A DNA stretch of 64,000 bases from CAVRUD01 sp963724285. Its GTDB lineage: Bacteria; Chloroflexota; Chloroflexia; Thermomicrobiales; UBA6265. The position numbers and the translations under genes are program-made. The notes beneath the pieces were generated by a model. The model did not search any database. It saw nothing but the letters and a program-made list of their open reading frames with translations, and was not told the origin of the DNA. Of this stretch, positions 17,885 through 27,574 are shown piece after piece. The stretch spans positions 31,624 through 95,623 of the forward strand of contig CAVRUD010000008.1 of NCBI GenBank assembly GCA_963724285.1, read 5' to 3'. Position 1 is the stretch's first letter; each line of letters starts with the position of its first letter.

Positions 17885-18222
17885 TGGACCGGTGCGCGCG
17901 GCGGTGGGGGCGGAGGTGGGGCGCTGGTCCCCGCCCTTGCCCCGTACGCCGACGAACCCCGGGACCTGTTCGCGACGGGCGCCAATTGCGTCCGCGCGTG
18001 GCGAGCCGGTCCTGGCGGGTGGCCGCCGGGCCTCGCCGACGAGCCGCGGGGCGGGCGACCGGACCGCGGCGCGGGCGTTCCTGGCGGAGGCGCTGGAGGC
18101 GAGCCCCGGTCCTCCGGGCGCCCCGTCACGATCTGGAGCAGCCGCGACCTGTGCGCGGTGCTGGCGATGCGCCTGGACGTCTGGATCTGCGCCGCGACCG
18201 TGTACCGCGCTAGGCGACCGGT
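17885..18222 (+). pseudogene. relic of an IS630-type transposase N-terminus
   Basis: Fragments in shifted frames match the order of an IS630-family transposase: CVRAWRAG, LADEPRGGRP, AARAFLAEALEASP and TIWSSRDLCAVLAMRLDVW, then ATVYRAR (the second HTH). The DDE catalytic domain is absent. The relic stops abruptly around 18220, where sequence of the serine-recombinase tail begins on the other strand. Confidence 0.55.
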
Positions 18223-18229
18223 GCCGCCG

Positions 18230-18362
18230 CCCCACGGGCCTCAGGCGGCGCGCCCGGTCGACCTGCTCGGCCGCTCGTCCAGACATCCCAACCGTGCGGC
18301 ACTCCGGGGCCTCGGCGACCACCGCCCAGGCGTGGTCGTGACGCAATCGCGCGAGCGACCCC
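18230..18362 (-). pseudogene. serine-recombinase C-terminal relic, copy 1
   Basis: On the reverse strand it reads RHDHAWAVVAEAPECRTVG and GRAAEQVDRARRLRPV, nearly the same as two other copies at 21360-21602 and 26668-27345. At DNA level the block CACTCCGGGGCCTCGGCGAC and CCAGGCGTGGTCGTGACGCA is shared. The terminal HTH is missing here, replaced by the IS630 relic. Confidence 0.5.
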
Positions 18363-18630
18363 CCACGCCCTCGCCACGCGAGCTCGGATCGCGGGCAGGC
18401 GGTCCGATTCGTGTTGGCCGGGGCTGCTCAGCCGCCGGCGCTTTCATACCGCGATGCCGTGGTGACCTGATTGGATGACCGAAGGTCGGCGACAACGGGT
18501 GCGGTTGGTTGCAGGAGCGGCGTTGCTGACCGACGCCGAGCTCGTCGAGAACCAGCGGCTCGTGAGCTTGGGCGAGCCGGGTGTTCCGTCGCCGGTCCCG
18601 AGATCATGAGCACCCGGCGGGCCAGACCGC

Positions 18631-18700
18631 GATCCGTCGGCTACCGCCGCGATCCGTCGGCTACCGCCGCGATCCGGCGGCTACCGCCGCGATCCGTCGC
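18631..18700. repeat. 20-bp tandem repeat, 3.5 copies
   Basis: Unit GATCCGTCGGCTACCGCCGC repeated at 18631, 18651, 18671 (one substitution) and partly at 18691. It covers the last codons and the stop of the SDR/DUF2867 gene on the reverse strand; each unit encodes RRIAAVA-like residues. Confidence 0.85.
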
Positions 18701-20150
18701 AACATCCCGGCGAAGATGAGCCGGTGAATGGGATACGTGACGTACCAATACGCGAGACCGCCGAGGCCCACCGGGTCGAAGATCGCCGTCTGCCTTATCG
18801 TCGACCCGGCGCCGTCCGGCGCGATTTCGAATTCCAGCCAGGCGCGCCCGGGCACCTTCATTTCCGCGAACAGGCGCAGGCGCCGGTTCGGCTCGATCGC
18901 CTCGACCCGCCACCAATCGACCGCGTCGTCCACCCGAAGCCCCACGGGATCGCGTCGCCCGCGCCGCATCCCGACCCCGCCGACGAGCAAATCGAGGAAT
19001 CCGCGCAGACGCCAGAGCCAGGTGGCGTAGTACCAGCCCGCTTCGGCCGCCGATGCGCGCGATCGGCGCAAACGCGTCGGCGGGCGCGACCGGAACCGTC
19101 ACCGTCCGCGAATCGACCAGACGACTCCCGAACCGGACCCCGCCCCAGTCACGGCGCTCGCCGTTCGCCGAGAACGCATCGGACCAGCGGGTGACGGCAT
19201 ATTCCCGGTCCTCGTTCGCAATCGCCTGCGCCATCGCCTCGTCCACGCCGCGCGGAGTAATGGGGAACGCGTGTCGCGCGGACTCGTCACGCACCACGGT
19301 GGGAACCGTGATGCTGTCGATCAGCTTCCGTCCGACGCGGGCGTACAGCGGCGTGACCAGCCGAGCCAGAGACTGGAAAGCCGGGGGGTCAACACCGGGA
19401 CGGGAATCATCAGCCGCCGCAGCCCGCGTTGGCGCGCATACGCCCGCATGAGATCGCCAAACGAGACGCGATCGGCGCCGCCGATTTCGTACATCGCGGC
19501 TCCCTCCGACGGAGGTCCACCGCGGCTACCAGGTACGCCAGCAGGTCGGCGATCCCAATCGGTTGCGTCTTCACGGCGACCCACCGGGGCGTGATCATCA
19601 CGGGCAGGCGCTCGACCAGGGCGCGGATCATCTCGAACGACAGACTGCCCGAGCCAAGGACGACCGACGCCCGGAACTCGATCACCTCGACGCCCGAAGC
19701 GCGCAACAGGTCGCCGACCTCCTGCCGGCTGCGCAGGTGCGGTGAGGCGGCGCTACCGGCATCACCCAGCCCGCCCAGGTAGATGATGCGCCGGACGCCG
19801 GCGGCGCGCGCGGCGGCTCCGAAATGGCGCGCGGCCGCGCGGTCGTGCTCTTCGAACCCCTCCGCCAGTCCCATGCTGTGGACGAGGTAGTAGGCGATAT
19901 CGCCGCCCGCCATCGCCCCCGAGAGGCTCGCGGGGTCCGACACGTCGGCGAACGCGACCTCGGTGCTCGGCCCGACACGAGAGCGCAGCGCCTCGGGCCG
20001 CCGCGTCAGGCAGCGCACGCGCTGCCCCGCCGCTTCCAATTGCGTCAGCAACCGGCCACCGACGTACCCGGTCGCCCCGGTCAGGAGGATCAACGGTGGG
20101 GCGGAGGCCGCCCCCGGCGGGTCGACCGGCGGGCCGGTGTGGGTCATCAT
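18661..20150 (-). CDS. SDR-family NAD(P)-binding protein with DUF2867 C-terminus
   Basis: About 495 residues with three frame breaks (near 19515, 19375 and 19065). ATG 20150 (MMTHTGPP) follows GGAGGG. The N-terminus is an atypical SDR (NmrA/YbjT-like) Rossmann fold: LILLTGATGYVGGRLL, VAFADVSDPASL, AYYLVHSMG, VRRIIYLGGLGD, VEVIEFRASVVLGSGS and PIGIADLLAYLV. The C-terminal half (SARHAFPITPRGVDEAM, EDREYAVTRWSDAFS, DWWRVEAIEPNRRLRLFAEM, FDPVGLGGLAYWYVTYPIH) is DUF2867, an SRPBCC-like fold. Such fusions occur widely in actinobacteria and Chloroflexota; substrate unknown. It ends inside a 20-bp tandem repeat. Confidence 0.72.
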
Positions 20151-20339
20151 CGGGTCCCTCCGCGACCGTGCGCGGCCGCCAAGATGGCGCGGCCGCTGGT
20201 GTGTGGGCGAGTCCTTGATCGTGCCGGTGCCCCCCGAGCCCATTGGTCAGACCGTCCTTCCCCTGCGCCACGTCGGAGGAGAGCGGGGTACAGTGACGCA
20301 GCGGACGTGCCACGCGTCGCCGCCAGAGGGAGGATGTCG

Positions 20340-21132
20340 ATGGACCGGGACGCATCGATGGGGGCGGCGGGCCCGCTCCGGGTCCGGGACACCGGGGCGG
20401 GGCCGCCGCTGCTCCTGCTGCACGGGGTGCTGGTCAGCGGGGGGCGTTCGACCTCCTGACGCCCCGGCTCGCGGGCCGCTTCCGGGTGCTGGCCCCGACC
20501 TGCGCGGGCACGGCCGCGGCGCTACGCTGCCCGGCCCCCTCGACGCCGCGGCGGTCGCCTCCGACCTCGCGCCGGCCCTGGACGCCCTCGGCCTGGGCCG
20601 CGTCCATGTCCTGGGGCATTCGCACGGCGGGGCGACGGCGCAGGCCTTCGCCCGCGCCCACCCGGAGCGGGTGCGGTCCCTGGTCCTGGTGGGGACCTAG
20701 GCCGTGCACCGCCTGACCCTCCGGGAGCGGCTGCTGGGACTGGCGGCGCCACTGATCGTCGCGGCCGCCGGAACCGACCGCCTGGCGCGGCTGGCGCGGC
20801 CGGGCGGCGGGGGTCGGAAGCTGGGGCCCGAGGCGGCCGAGGCGCTCGCCGCGGCGGTGGCGTCGAACGACGCCGGGCGGATGGCGGAGGCCTTGCGGCC
20901 GGTGCGGCCCTTCGACAGCCGGGGGTGGTTGGGGGAGCTGCGGGCGCCGGCCCTCGTGGTGGCCGGGGACTCGGACCTCGTCGTCTCCCCGGGCCAGGCG
21001 CCGCTGCTCGCGTCTGGGATCCCCGACGCCCGGCTGCGCCTCGTGTCCGGCGGGGGACACCAGCTGCCACTCTCGCACCCGGAGGAGCTGGCGCGGCTGG
21101 TCGACGAGTGGCTGGCCCCGGATCCGCCCTAG
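20340..21132 (+). CDS. alpha/beta-hydrolase, frame-broken
   Basis: ATG 20340 follows AGAGGGAGG at good spacing. LLLLHGVLVSGG, then after an indel at the GGGGGG near 20441 FDLLTPRLAGRFRVLAP, and after another near 20500 DLRGHGRGATLPGP. The nucleophile elbow is intact (GHSHGG), as are VVAGDSDLVV (Asp) and SGGGHQLPLSHPEEL (His), so the Ser-Asp-His triad is complete. An in-frame TAG at 20698-20700 follows LVLVGT, with the same frame open on both sides; a single C-to-T change would create it. About 260 residues if repaired. It is divergent from the SDR gene. Substrate unknown. Confidence 0.68.
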
Positions 21133-21359
21133 TCGCGGGGAGCCGACCGCCAGCGCAGACGCGCGTGACGAGGGGCCGGGGGAGCGCCGAGCTGCGCCGG
21201 CAGAGACCGCTCCGTACTTCCACTAATCACCCATGGCGGAAGGAACCCACGGCGCAGGGACTTGGGGCTTCCATCTAAGGGGTAACTGCCTCTCGATTAG
21301 TGGGAGATGCCCTGCCTCGTCGACATCGACGGGCAGAGAGTTTGGTGGCTGGCCGCCGT

Positions 21360-21602
21360 ACGAAGGCATCGGCGTCTGAGCAGGGACCGGATCGCCTCGT
21401 GGCTGACCCCAAACGTTGCCGCCGGCTCACGCAGCGACCGCGCCGCGGCGAGTGATCAGATTGTCTCGCAGACTTGGAACGTCAGGCGGCGCCCCCGATC
21501 AACCTGCTCTGCCGCTCGTCCTGAGGCCCCAACCGCGCGGCACTCCGGCGCCTCGGCGACCACCACCCAGGCGTGGTCGTGACGCAACCGCGCGAGCGAC
21601 TT
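21360..21602 (-). pseudogene. serine-recombinase C-terminal relic, copy 2
   Basis: Reverse-strand fragments: SLARLRHDHAWVVVAEAPEC, GRAAEQVDRGRRL, then in another frame RSLREPAATFGVSHEAIRS, a resolvase-type HTH. No catalytic Ser domain is present. It fills most of the 564-base gap between the hydrolase and the regulator at 21697. Confidence 0.55.
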
Positions 21603-21696
21603 GGGAGGCCTATATTGGCCTCGAGGCGATTTCAGACTTCGGACGTCGCGTCGAGTGATTGCGCTGCAGCCGAACCTAGGCGATGCTACCCGTGCT

Positions 21697-24323
21697 ATGG
21701 ACACGCGGACAGGGGTATGGACACCGAAGTCCGGGGACGACCCGGACGCGGCGGGGCGGCTATCGGCGAGCGCCGCGGCGGCGGCGCTGGGCGTCAGCCA
21801 GCGTACCATCCGCCGCGCAATCGCTCGGGGGGACCTCTCCGCCGTTAAACAGGGCGGCGTCTACCGGATTGACCCGGCCGCCCTCGCGCGCTACCGGGCG
21901 CGGTCCTTGCGTGCCGTGTTGCCCCAGGCCCGGACACTCGGCCTCCCAACCCGTCTGCTCCCGTTTCCCGACCGGGAAGCCGCGGAGGCGACCAGACTGC
22001 CCCGCCCCCGCTCCCCCCTGATCGGACGGGGGCGCGAGCTCGATGCCGTCCGCGGCCTGCTCCTCCGCGAGGATGTGCCGCTCGTGACGCTGACCGGACC
22101 CGGCGGCGTCGGCAAGACGCGCGTGGCGCTGGAGGCGGCGTCCGGTCTGCAGGAGGCGTTCGCCGACGGCGTCCGGTTCGTCGGCCTCGCTCCGCTCGCC
22201 GACCCGGCGCTGGTGCCGGCCGCGATCGCCGCAACGTTGGGGGTGCGGGAGACCGGCCAGCGGTCCTTGCCCGATCGCCTCGCCGCCTTCCTGGAGCGGC
22301 GAGAGCTGCTCCTGGTGCTCGACAACTTCGAGCACGTCATGGCGGCCGCGCCGATGGTGGCCGCGCTCTTGGCGGCCTGTCCGCGGCTGACGATGCTCGT
22401 CACGAGCCGCGTGGTCCTGCACGTGTCCGGGGAACACCGGTTCCCGGTGCCGCCGCTGGCGCTGCCCGACCTCGGGCGCGCCCGCTCGGTGGCAGACGTT
22501 GCGGACACCGAAGCGGTCCGCCTCTTCTGCGCCCGGGCACAGGCGGCCCAGCCCGGTTTTGCCCTCGCCGACGACGATGCCGCCGCCGTGGCGGCGATCT
22601 GCGTCCACCTGGACGGCCTGCCCCTCGCCATCGAGCTTGCTGCGGCGTGGAGTCCCGTCCTCGCGCCTCCGGCGCTGCTGGCACGGCTGTCTCCGAGCCT
22701 TAGGCTCCTCACGGGCGGGCCACGCGACCAGCCGGCACGGCTGCGCACGATGCGCGACGCGATCGGGTGGAGCTACGACCTCCTCACCGAGGAGGAGCAG
22801 GCTCTGTTTCGCCGCCTCGCCATCTTCCTGGGCGGCTGCACCTTGGAGGCTGCCGCAGCGGTGGCCGGCGACGGAGTCGGCGTGCTTGAAGGTGTCTCCG
22901 CCCTCATTGCAAGCAGCCTGCTCCACCAGGATCTCCGGCCAGGCGACGAGCCTCGCTACGTCATGTTGGAGACGATCCGCGCGTTTGGGCTGGAGCGGCT
23001 GGAGCAGGCCGGGGAGGAGGCTGAGACCCGCCAGCGACACGCGGCGCATTACCTCGCTTTGGTCGAGCGCTGGTCGCCCGACCCGGCCCTTCCAGGGGAA
23101 AAGCACCGGCTGGCTGCGATTGTGCCCGAGCACGCTAACCTGCGGCTCGCCCTGGCCTGGTTCGACGAGCACGACGGCGCCGATAGCTTTCTGCGGTTGA
23201 CCGGCTCCCTGTTCGAAGCCTGGCACGCCCTCGGGCAGTACAGTGAGGGCCGCGAGTGGCTGCGGCGGGCACTGGGGCGGAGCGATGAGGCGAACCAACC
23301 GTCCGCCTCCGCGCGCTCATGACCGCCAGTGCTCTCGCGCGGTACCAGGGCGATGTAGTCGAGGCGACTCGCCTCCTCGACGTGGCGCTGCCCCTGGCAC
23401 GCCGCCTCGGCAACGCCGGCCAGCTCGTCACGGCGCTGCTCAATGCCGGACTCCTCGCCTACTTCGAGGAGCGGCACATGGCGGCGGAGACGCTGCTGCA
23501 GGAGGCGTACGACCTCGCGGGCGGATTCAGCGATGACGAACCGGCGAAACGCCCCTTCACCGGCATTGTGTGCAGCAACCTGGGGCTCGTCGCCTTCACC
23601 CAGGGCAACCTCGACCGTGCGGCTGAACGGTTCGAAGAGGCGATTGAGCTCTTGCGCGCTGCCGATTACGGGTGGGCATTGGACCACGCGTTGGCCGGGC
23701 TCGGCGGGGTGTCCTACGTGCGGGGCGACGCCGGACGGGCGGCGCCGCTCTTCGCGGAAGCGCTCGACCTTGCCTGGGCGATTCCGGACCCACGGAAGGT
23801 TGCCATCGCGCTCCTTGGGATTGCCGGGATCGCCGCCGCACGCGGTCGCCCCGATGTCGGGGCTCGCCTCCTCGGGGCAGCGGAGGCAATCTCCCACAGC
23901 GTCGGAGTGCCATTTGCTCCCAGCGATCGACCAGTCTACGATCGAACACTCGCCGCGCTGACCGCAGGGCTTGGCGAGGAGCGGCTCGCCGAAGGACGAG
24001 GAACTGGCCGGTCCCTGACCATGGAAGCGGCGGTCGCTGAGGCCGCCGCGGTGGTGCGCACGGACGATGCCGACCCGACCGTGAACCAAGCGCAGGTGAG
24101 GGGCAGCCTGACCCCCCGCGAGATCGCCGTGCTCCGCCTCATTGCCTCAGCACGCACCGATCGGGAGATCGCCGACGCGCTCTTCCTCAGCCGCCGAACC
24201 GTCAACGGCCACGTCGCGCGCATCCTCGCCAAGCTCGAGGTCAGCACCCGCCGGGACGCCGCGGACCGCGCGCGTAATCTGGGCCTGCTGGCGAACGGCG
24301 ACGGGTCCTCCAGGTATACCTAG
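21697..24323 (+). CDS. excisionase-HTH / STAND ATPase / TPR / LuxR regulator
   Basis: About 875 residues with one frame break near 23305 (reading ..RLRALMTASALARYQGD restores it). Residues 15-65 are an excisionase/HTH_17 domain (RLSASAAAAALGVSQRTIRR). STAND ATPase follows: LIGRGRELDAV, Walker A GPGGVGKTR, Walker B LLLVLDNFEH and GLPLAIELAAAW, then a winged helix (MLETIRAFG) and TPRs. The C-terminus is a LuxR/GerE HTH: LTPREIAVLRLIASARTDREI, LFLSRRTVNGHVARILAKL. Such MalT-like proteins are ATP-dependent transcription activators whose TPR part receives the signal. Here the N-terminal reader differs from the XRE type of the four paralogues at 46-63 kb. The start is uncertain; ATG 21697 was chosen for position, with a TTG at 21601 possible. 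Confidence 0.8.
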
Positions 24324-24469
24324 GTCACGGCCCTCCTCAGAATCAGGCAGTAGCTACCGATGCGTCGGGCCGCCTCCCAGGCGCATGCTCTGACTAATCC
24401 CCAATAGAGGGGATGACCGCCGTTGCGACGTTGCGGACGCGGTCCCGAGTCAGCAGAGGAGGTACCGCG

Positions 24470-25069
24470 ATGCACCACCGACCTGGCCGTTCGCCGTCCG
24501 GTCTGAACCGGCGTACCGTCCTGGGGCGCAGTGCCGCCCTCGCCGCCGGCGCGCTCGGCGTGGCCCTGGCCGCCCCCGGGCTCCGCGCGTCCGCCCAAGA
24601 CGAGGCTGGTGACCTGGCCGATCACCCACTGACCGGCACCTGGGCGGTCATGTCCCCGGGCGGGGTCAATCCGCAAACCCACGGTGCCGACGGCTCGTTC
24701 ATCGCGGCCTTCCCACCTAACTACGTTGACCCGATGCTCGGCCTGACCTTCCAGGGACCTGCCCTCGGGCGGTGGGCGGCAGACGGCGAGCGAACCGGTC
24801 ACCTCACGTTTCTCCAGGCGCTCTCCGATGCCAACGGCGCCTACATCGGCACGTTCCAGCTCGTGGCAAAGATAGAGGCGAGTGTGGACGGGCAGACGTG
24901 GTCCGGCAATACGCCACCGCGGGTGATCGTGCGCGACGCGGTCAACAACATCATCTTCGATCAGGTTCAACCGGTCGACCCGCCGGTGACCGCGACCCGC
25001 ATCGGCGCGACCGCCGAGTCAGTGGTTCTGCCGGTGGCAACGCCCGTGGCGGCCACCCCAACGTCGTAA
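24470..25069 (+). CDS. Tat-exported protein of unknown function
   Basis: 199 residues. ATG 24470 follows AGGAGGT. The N-terminus (LNRRTVLGRSAALAAGALG) is a twin-arginine signal with cleavage near ASAQD. The mature domain begins HPLTGTWAVMSPGGVNPQTH and has alternating beta strands (GRWAADGERTGHLTF, YIGTFQLVAKIEASVDG), suggestive of a lipocalin-like barrel. It ends in an ATPVAATPTS tail, common in secreted proteins of this lineage. It sits between the LuxR-type regulator and another Tat substrate, perhaps co-regulated, with a hairpin after its stop. Confidence 0.7.
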   Translation: MHHRPGRSPSGLNRRTVLGRSAALAAGALGVALAAPGLRASAQDEAGDLADHPLTGTWAVMSPGGVNPQTHGADGSFIAAFPPNYVDPMLGLTFQGPALGRWAADGERTGHLTFLQALSDANGAYIGTFQLVAKIEASVDGQTWSGNTPPRVIVRDAVNNIIFDQVQPVDPPVTATRIGATAESVVLPVATPVAATPTS

Positions 25070-25083
25070 TAACCAATCAGAAG

Positions 25084-25110
25084 GACGGGGCGGGACTCTC
25101 TCGCCCCGTC
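25084..25110 (+). terminator. hairpin after the Tat-exported protein gene
   Basis: GACGGGGCG / CGCCCCGTC with a 9-base loop, 15 bases past the stop, followed by TCAATAAG. Confidence 0.6.
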
Positions 25111-25238
25111 TCAATAAGCGCTTCACCCGAGTCGGCTTCGTGCTTCCACCACGGCAATCGCATCATGACGTTTCTCCGACCTAGCAGCACGTCGCAGTTG
25201 GCCGTCGGCTGTGTTTAGCGCACGGAGGGTCAGTCTCC

Positions 25239-26165
25239 ATGAACAACGATCTCACACGCTCCTCGAGCTCGGTCACTCGCCGCACCGCCCTTGCCGGTCT
25301 CGGCGCCGGCAGTCTCAGTCTTGCCGCGACCTTGGGCCTTGGCAGCCGCCTCGGTCACGTCGCCGCCCACGAGGCCACCCCCTGCTCACCGGCGACACCG
25401 ACGGCCTGGGGCCAGACGGTGACCATCAACGGGGCGGACCTCTACTACGAGATCCACGGCGATTCGGCCGGCCAACCGGTGCTGCTGCTGCACGGCGGCC
25501 TGGGCAACACGGAGTGGTGGGCCAACCAGTCGCCCGTGCTGGCCGCCGCCGGCCACCGGGTCGTCGCGATGGACAGCCGCGGCCACGGCCGCTCGACCTG
25601 GGGGGATGCCCCGATCACCGTGGTTCCGCAGATGGCCGCCGACGCCCTGGGGCTGCTCGACCACCTCGGCATCGCGAAGACGGACGTGGTGGGCTGGAGC
25701 GACGGGGCGGTCATCGGCCTCGACCTCGCCATCCACCACCCGGAGCGGCTCGGCCGGGTCGTCGCCTACGGGGCCAACTTCACCCCCGACGGGGTCCACG
25801 CGCTCGTGCCGAGCCCCCAATTACTCCCCTTCGAGCGGCTCGTCGCGGACTACCACCGGCTGTCGCCGGAGCCGCAGCGGTTCGAGGAACTGGTCGCGAC
25901 GCTCGACGCGCTGTACCGGGTCGCGCCGAACTACAGCGAGGCCGAGCTGGGGAGCATCGGGGTGCCGGTGCTGGTCCTCGATGGGGCGGAGGAGGAGTTC
26001 ATCGAGCCGGAGCACACCCGGCGGCTGGCCGAGCTGATCCCGGGGGCGGAGCTGCTGCTCATGCCCGGCACCGGCCACTTCGCCCCGTTCGCGCAGCCCG
26101 CGGAGTTCAACCGGATCGTGCTCGCCTTCCTCGCGGGCGAGGCCGTCGCCACCCCGACGGCGTAA
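25239..26165 (+). CDS. Tat-exported alpha/beta-hydrolase
   Basis: 308 residues. The signal TRRTALAGLGAGSLSLAATLG is twin-arginine type, giving an extracytoplasmic enzyme. The catalytic elements are all visible: VLLLHGGLGNTEWW (oxyanion), MDSRGHGRS, nucleophile GWSDGA, VLDGAEEEFI (Asp) and MPGTGHFAPF (His). The GxSDG elbow is that of the 3-oxoadipate enol-lactonase/haloperoxidase-like group. It ends EAVATPTA, like the neighbouring Tat substrate. GGAGGG is upstream of ATG 25239 at slightly long spacing. Intact, followed by a strong hairpin. Confidence 0.85.
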   Translation: MNNDLTRSSSSVTRRTALAGLGAGSLSLAATLGLGSRLGHVAAHEATPCSPATPTAWGQTVTINGADLYYEIHGDSAGQPVLLLHGGLGNTEWWANQSPVLAAAGHRVVAMDSRGHGRSTWGDAPITVVPQMAADALGLLDHLGIAKTDVVGWSDGAVIGLDLAIHHPERLGRVVAYGANFTPDGVHALVPSPQLLPFERLVADYHRLSPEPQRFEELVATLDALYRVAPNYSEAELGSIGVPVLVLDGAEEEFIEPEHTRRLAELIPGAELLLMPGTGHFAPFAQPAEFNRIVLAFLAGEAVATPTA

Positions 26166-26181
26166 CCCAGCACCCGACCGA

Positions 26182-26224
26182 GGGCACGGACGGCGCGGGG
26201 ATGTTCCCCGCGCCGTCCGTGCTG
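26182..26224 (+). terminator. strong hairpin after the Tat hydrolase gene
   Basis: Perfect 18-base stem GCACGGACGGCGCGGGGA / TCCCCGCGCCGTCCGTGC (26184-26201 / 26205-26222) with a 3-base loop, 18 bases after the stop. No T-run follows. Confidence 0.7.
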
Positions 26225-26239
26225 CCCAGACAGCAGAGG

Positions 26240-26509
26240 TTACCGTCGCGGGTCGATGAGGTCACACAGGCCGCGGTCGTCGACGGCATGGGAGAAGTGG
26301 TCACGGTCGCGGTCGGTCGGACTCCAGCCGGAGCGGTCGTTACTGACGAGGGTGAGATAGGCGGCCACCGCCGCATCGAAGTCGCGGCAGCCGGGGGCTG
26401 CCCGCGTGAACGCGACAGGTCTCAGGAAAGGCGGGAAGTAGCCCGGATCCCAGCGTCGTAGGCGACGCGCCTTTCCGATGGCCGTGAAGAACCGCGAGTA
26501 GGCGCCCAT
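26240..26509 (-). CDS. hypothetical protein
   Basis: 89 residues (MGAYSRFFTAIGKARRLRRW, DPGYFPPFLRPVAF, DFDAAVAAYLTLV). The residue mix is protein-like rather than arginine-saturated, but there is no good ribosome site and no family I recognise. It could be a fragment of the mobile element that lies next to it on the same strand. Confidence 0.3.
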   Translation of the reverse strand: MGAYSRFFTAIGKARRLRRWDPGYFPPFLRPVAFTRAAPGCRDFDAAVAAYLTLVSNDRSGWSPTDRDRDHFSHAVDDRGLCDLIDPRR

Positions 26510-26667
26510 CCGGTGCCCCCGGTGCCTGCCTGCCTCCCGTTGGCCACGGTTGTGCCGGAGCCTCCAGGGAGTCGTCCGCGGTGGTTCGCCCCGCCCTCCC
26601 TGGGGCCTTCGAGATCTGTTGCCACACCGAGGCCGAAAAGTGCGACATCGAGGCCGTCGTCTCTCTA

Positions 26668-27345
26668 ACGGCGGAGCACCGCCCGGACGGTCTCGTGGCT
26701 CACCCCGAAGTCGACGACGAGGTCCCTGAGCGACCGCATCCCGGCGAGCGATCGGATCGCGTCGCGGTCCGCGGGCCTCAGGTGGCGTGCCCGTTCCATT
26801 TGCTCGGCCGCCCGCCCAGACGACCCGACCCGGCGGCCTTCCGGCGCCTCGGCGATGACCACCCAGGCGTGGTCGCGACGCAACCGTGCGAGCGACCCCC
26901 GTCGCCTCCGCCCCGGCACCAAGTGACGCCCTCGAAGGAGGGCAGCAGATCCGGTCGTGGCGGTGAAGCCCCGACCGTGCAGGTTTCGATCACCGCCTCC
27001 GAGAACAGCTGACGCGCCAGCCGAGTCCGCTCCCGCGGCGTGGCGATCGGCCACGCCGCACCCAGGCCGGCCAGAAACACCGCGAGCTGGGGTCCGGCGT
27101 CGCTTCCGGGTCGCCCGCGGCGGGGAGGTCCGCCAGCGGTTCCCCGGCCGCTCCTGCTCGGCGGGGGCACCGCGAAGCGGCCGACGAGGGCGGCGAGCTG
27201 CGCGTCGGTCACGTCCTCGGAGAACGATGGCTCGTCGCGGCCGGTTCCCTGGATGCGGCCGGAGCACCGCAGGCTGCGGCGTCCGCCCGGCCGGCTGTTG
27301 GCCACGATCGCCCGCCCGCCGTCCACCCGCCGCTCAGCCCACACA
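26668..27345 (-). pseudogene. serine-recombinase C-terminal relic, copy 3 (longest)
   Basis: Reverse strand, several frames. RRSLRCSGRIQG and PSFSEDVTDAQLAALVGRF resemble the zinc-ribbon/recombinase region of large serine recombinases; LAGLGAAWPIATPRERTRL and ARQLFSEAVIETCTV match their C-terminal helix. It then reads RRDHAWVVIAEAPEG, GRAAEQMERARHLRPADRDA and a terminal HTH RSLRDLVVDFGVSHETVRAV. The N-terminal catalytic resolvase domain is not present, and the frame is broken at least twice. It shares its last 120 bp with the copies at 18.3 and 21.5 kb. Confidence 0.6.
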
Positions 27346-27437
27346 ACCGAACGCGTGGGGCATCGCGTGGGCTGCGTGCCTGGTGCAGGGAGAAACGATC
27401 CTTATTCTGATAAAGGAAATGATTCATTTCGCTTGAG

Positions 27438-27465
27438 TTGACAAAACGAGAATTCCGTGTACGAT
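27438..27465 (+). promoter_or_regulatory. sigma70-like promoter of the copper operon
   Basis: TTGACA (27438-27443), 16-base spacer, TACGAT (27460-27465), in a locally AT-rich stretch. It gives a leader of about 100 bases before ATG 27575 and argues against an ATG at 27464 that overlaps the -10. Confidence 0.65.
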
Positions 27466-27574
27466 GTTAAAGCGCTTAGAAAATCGCCAGAATCGGGCGA
27501 AACATACTCGCGCCGCACGAGTCTTCTCGGCGGTGCTGCTCCGACCCTGCCTTCCATCCCACCTGGAGTGGCTC

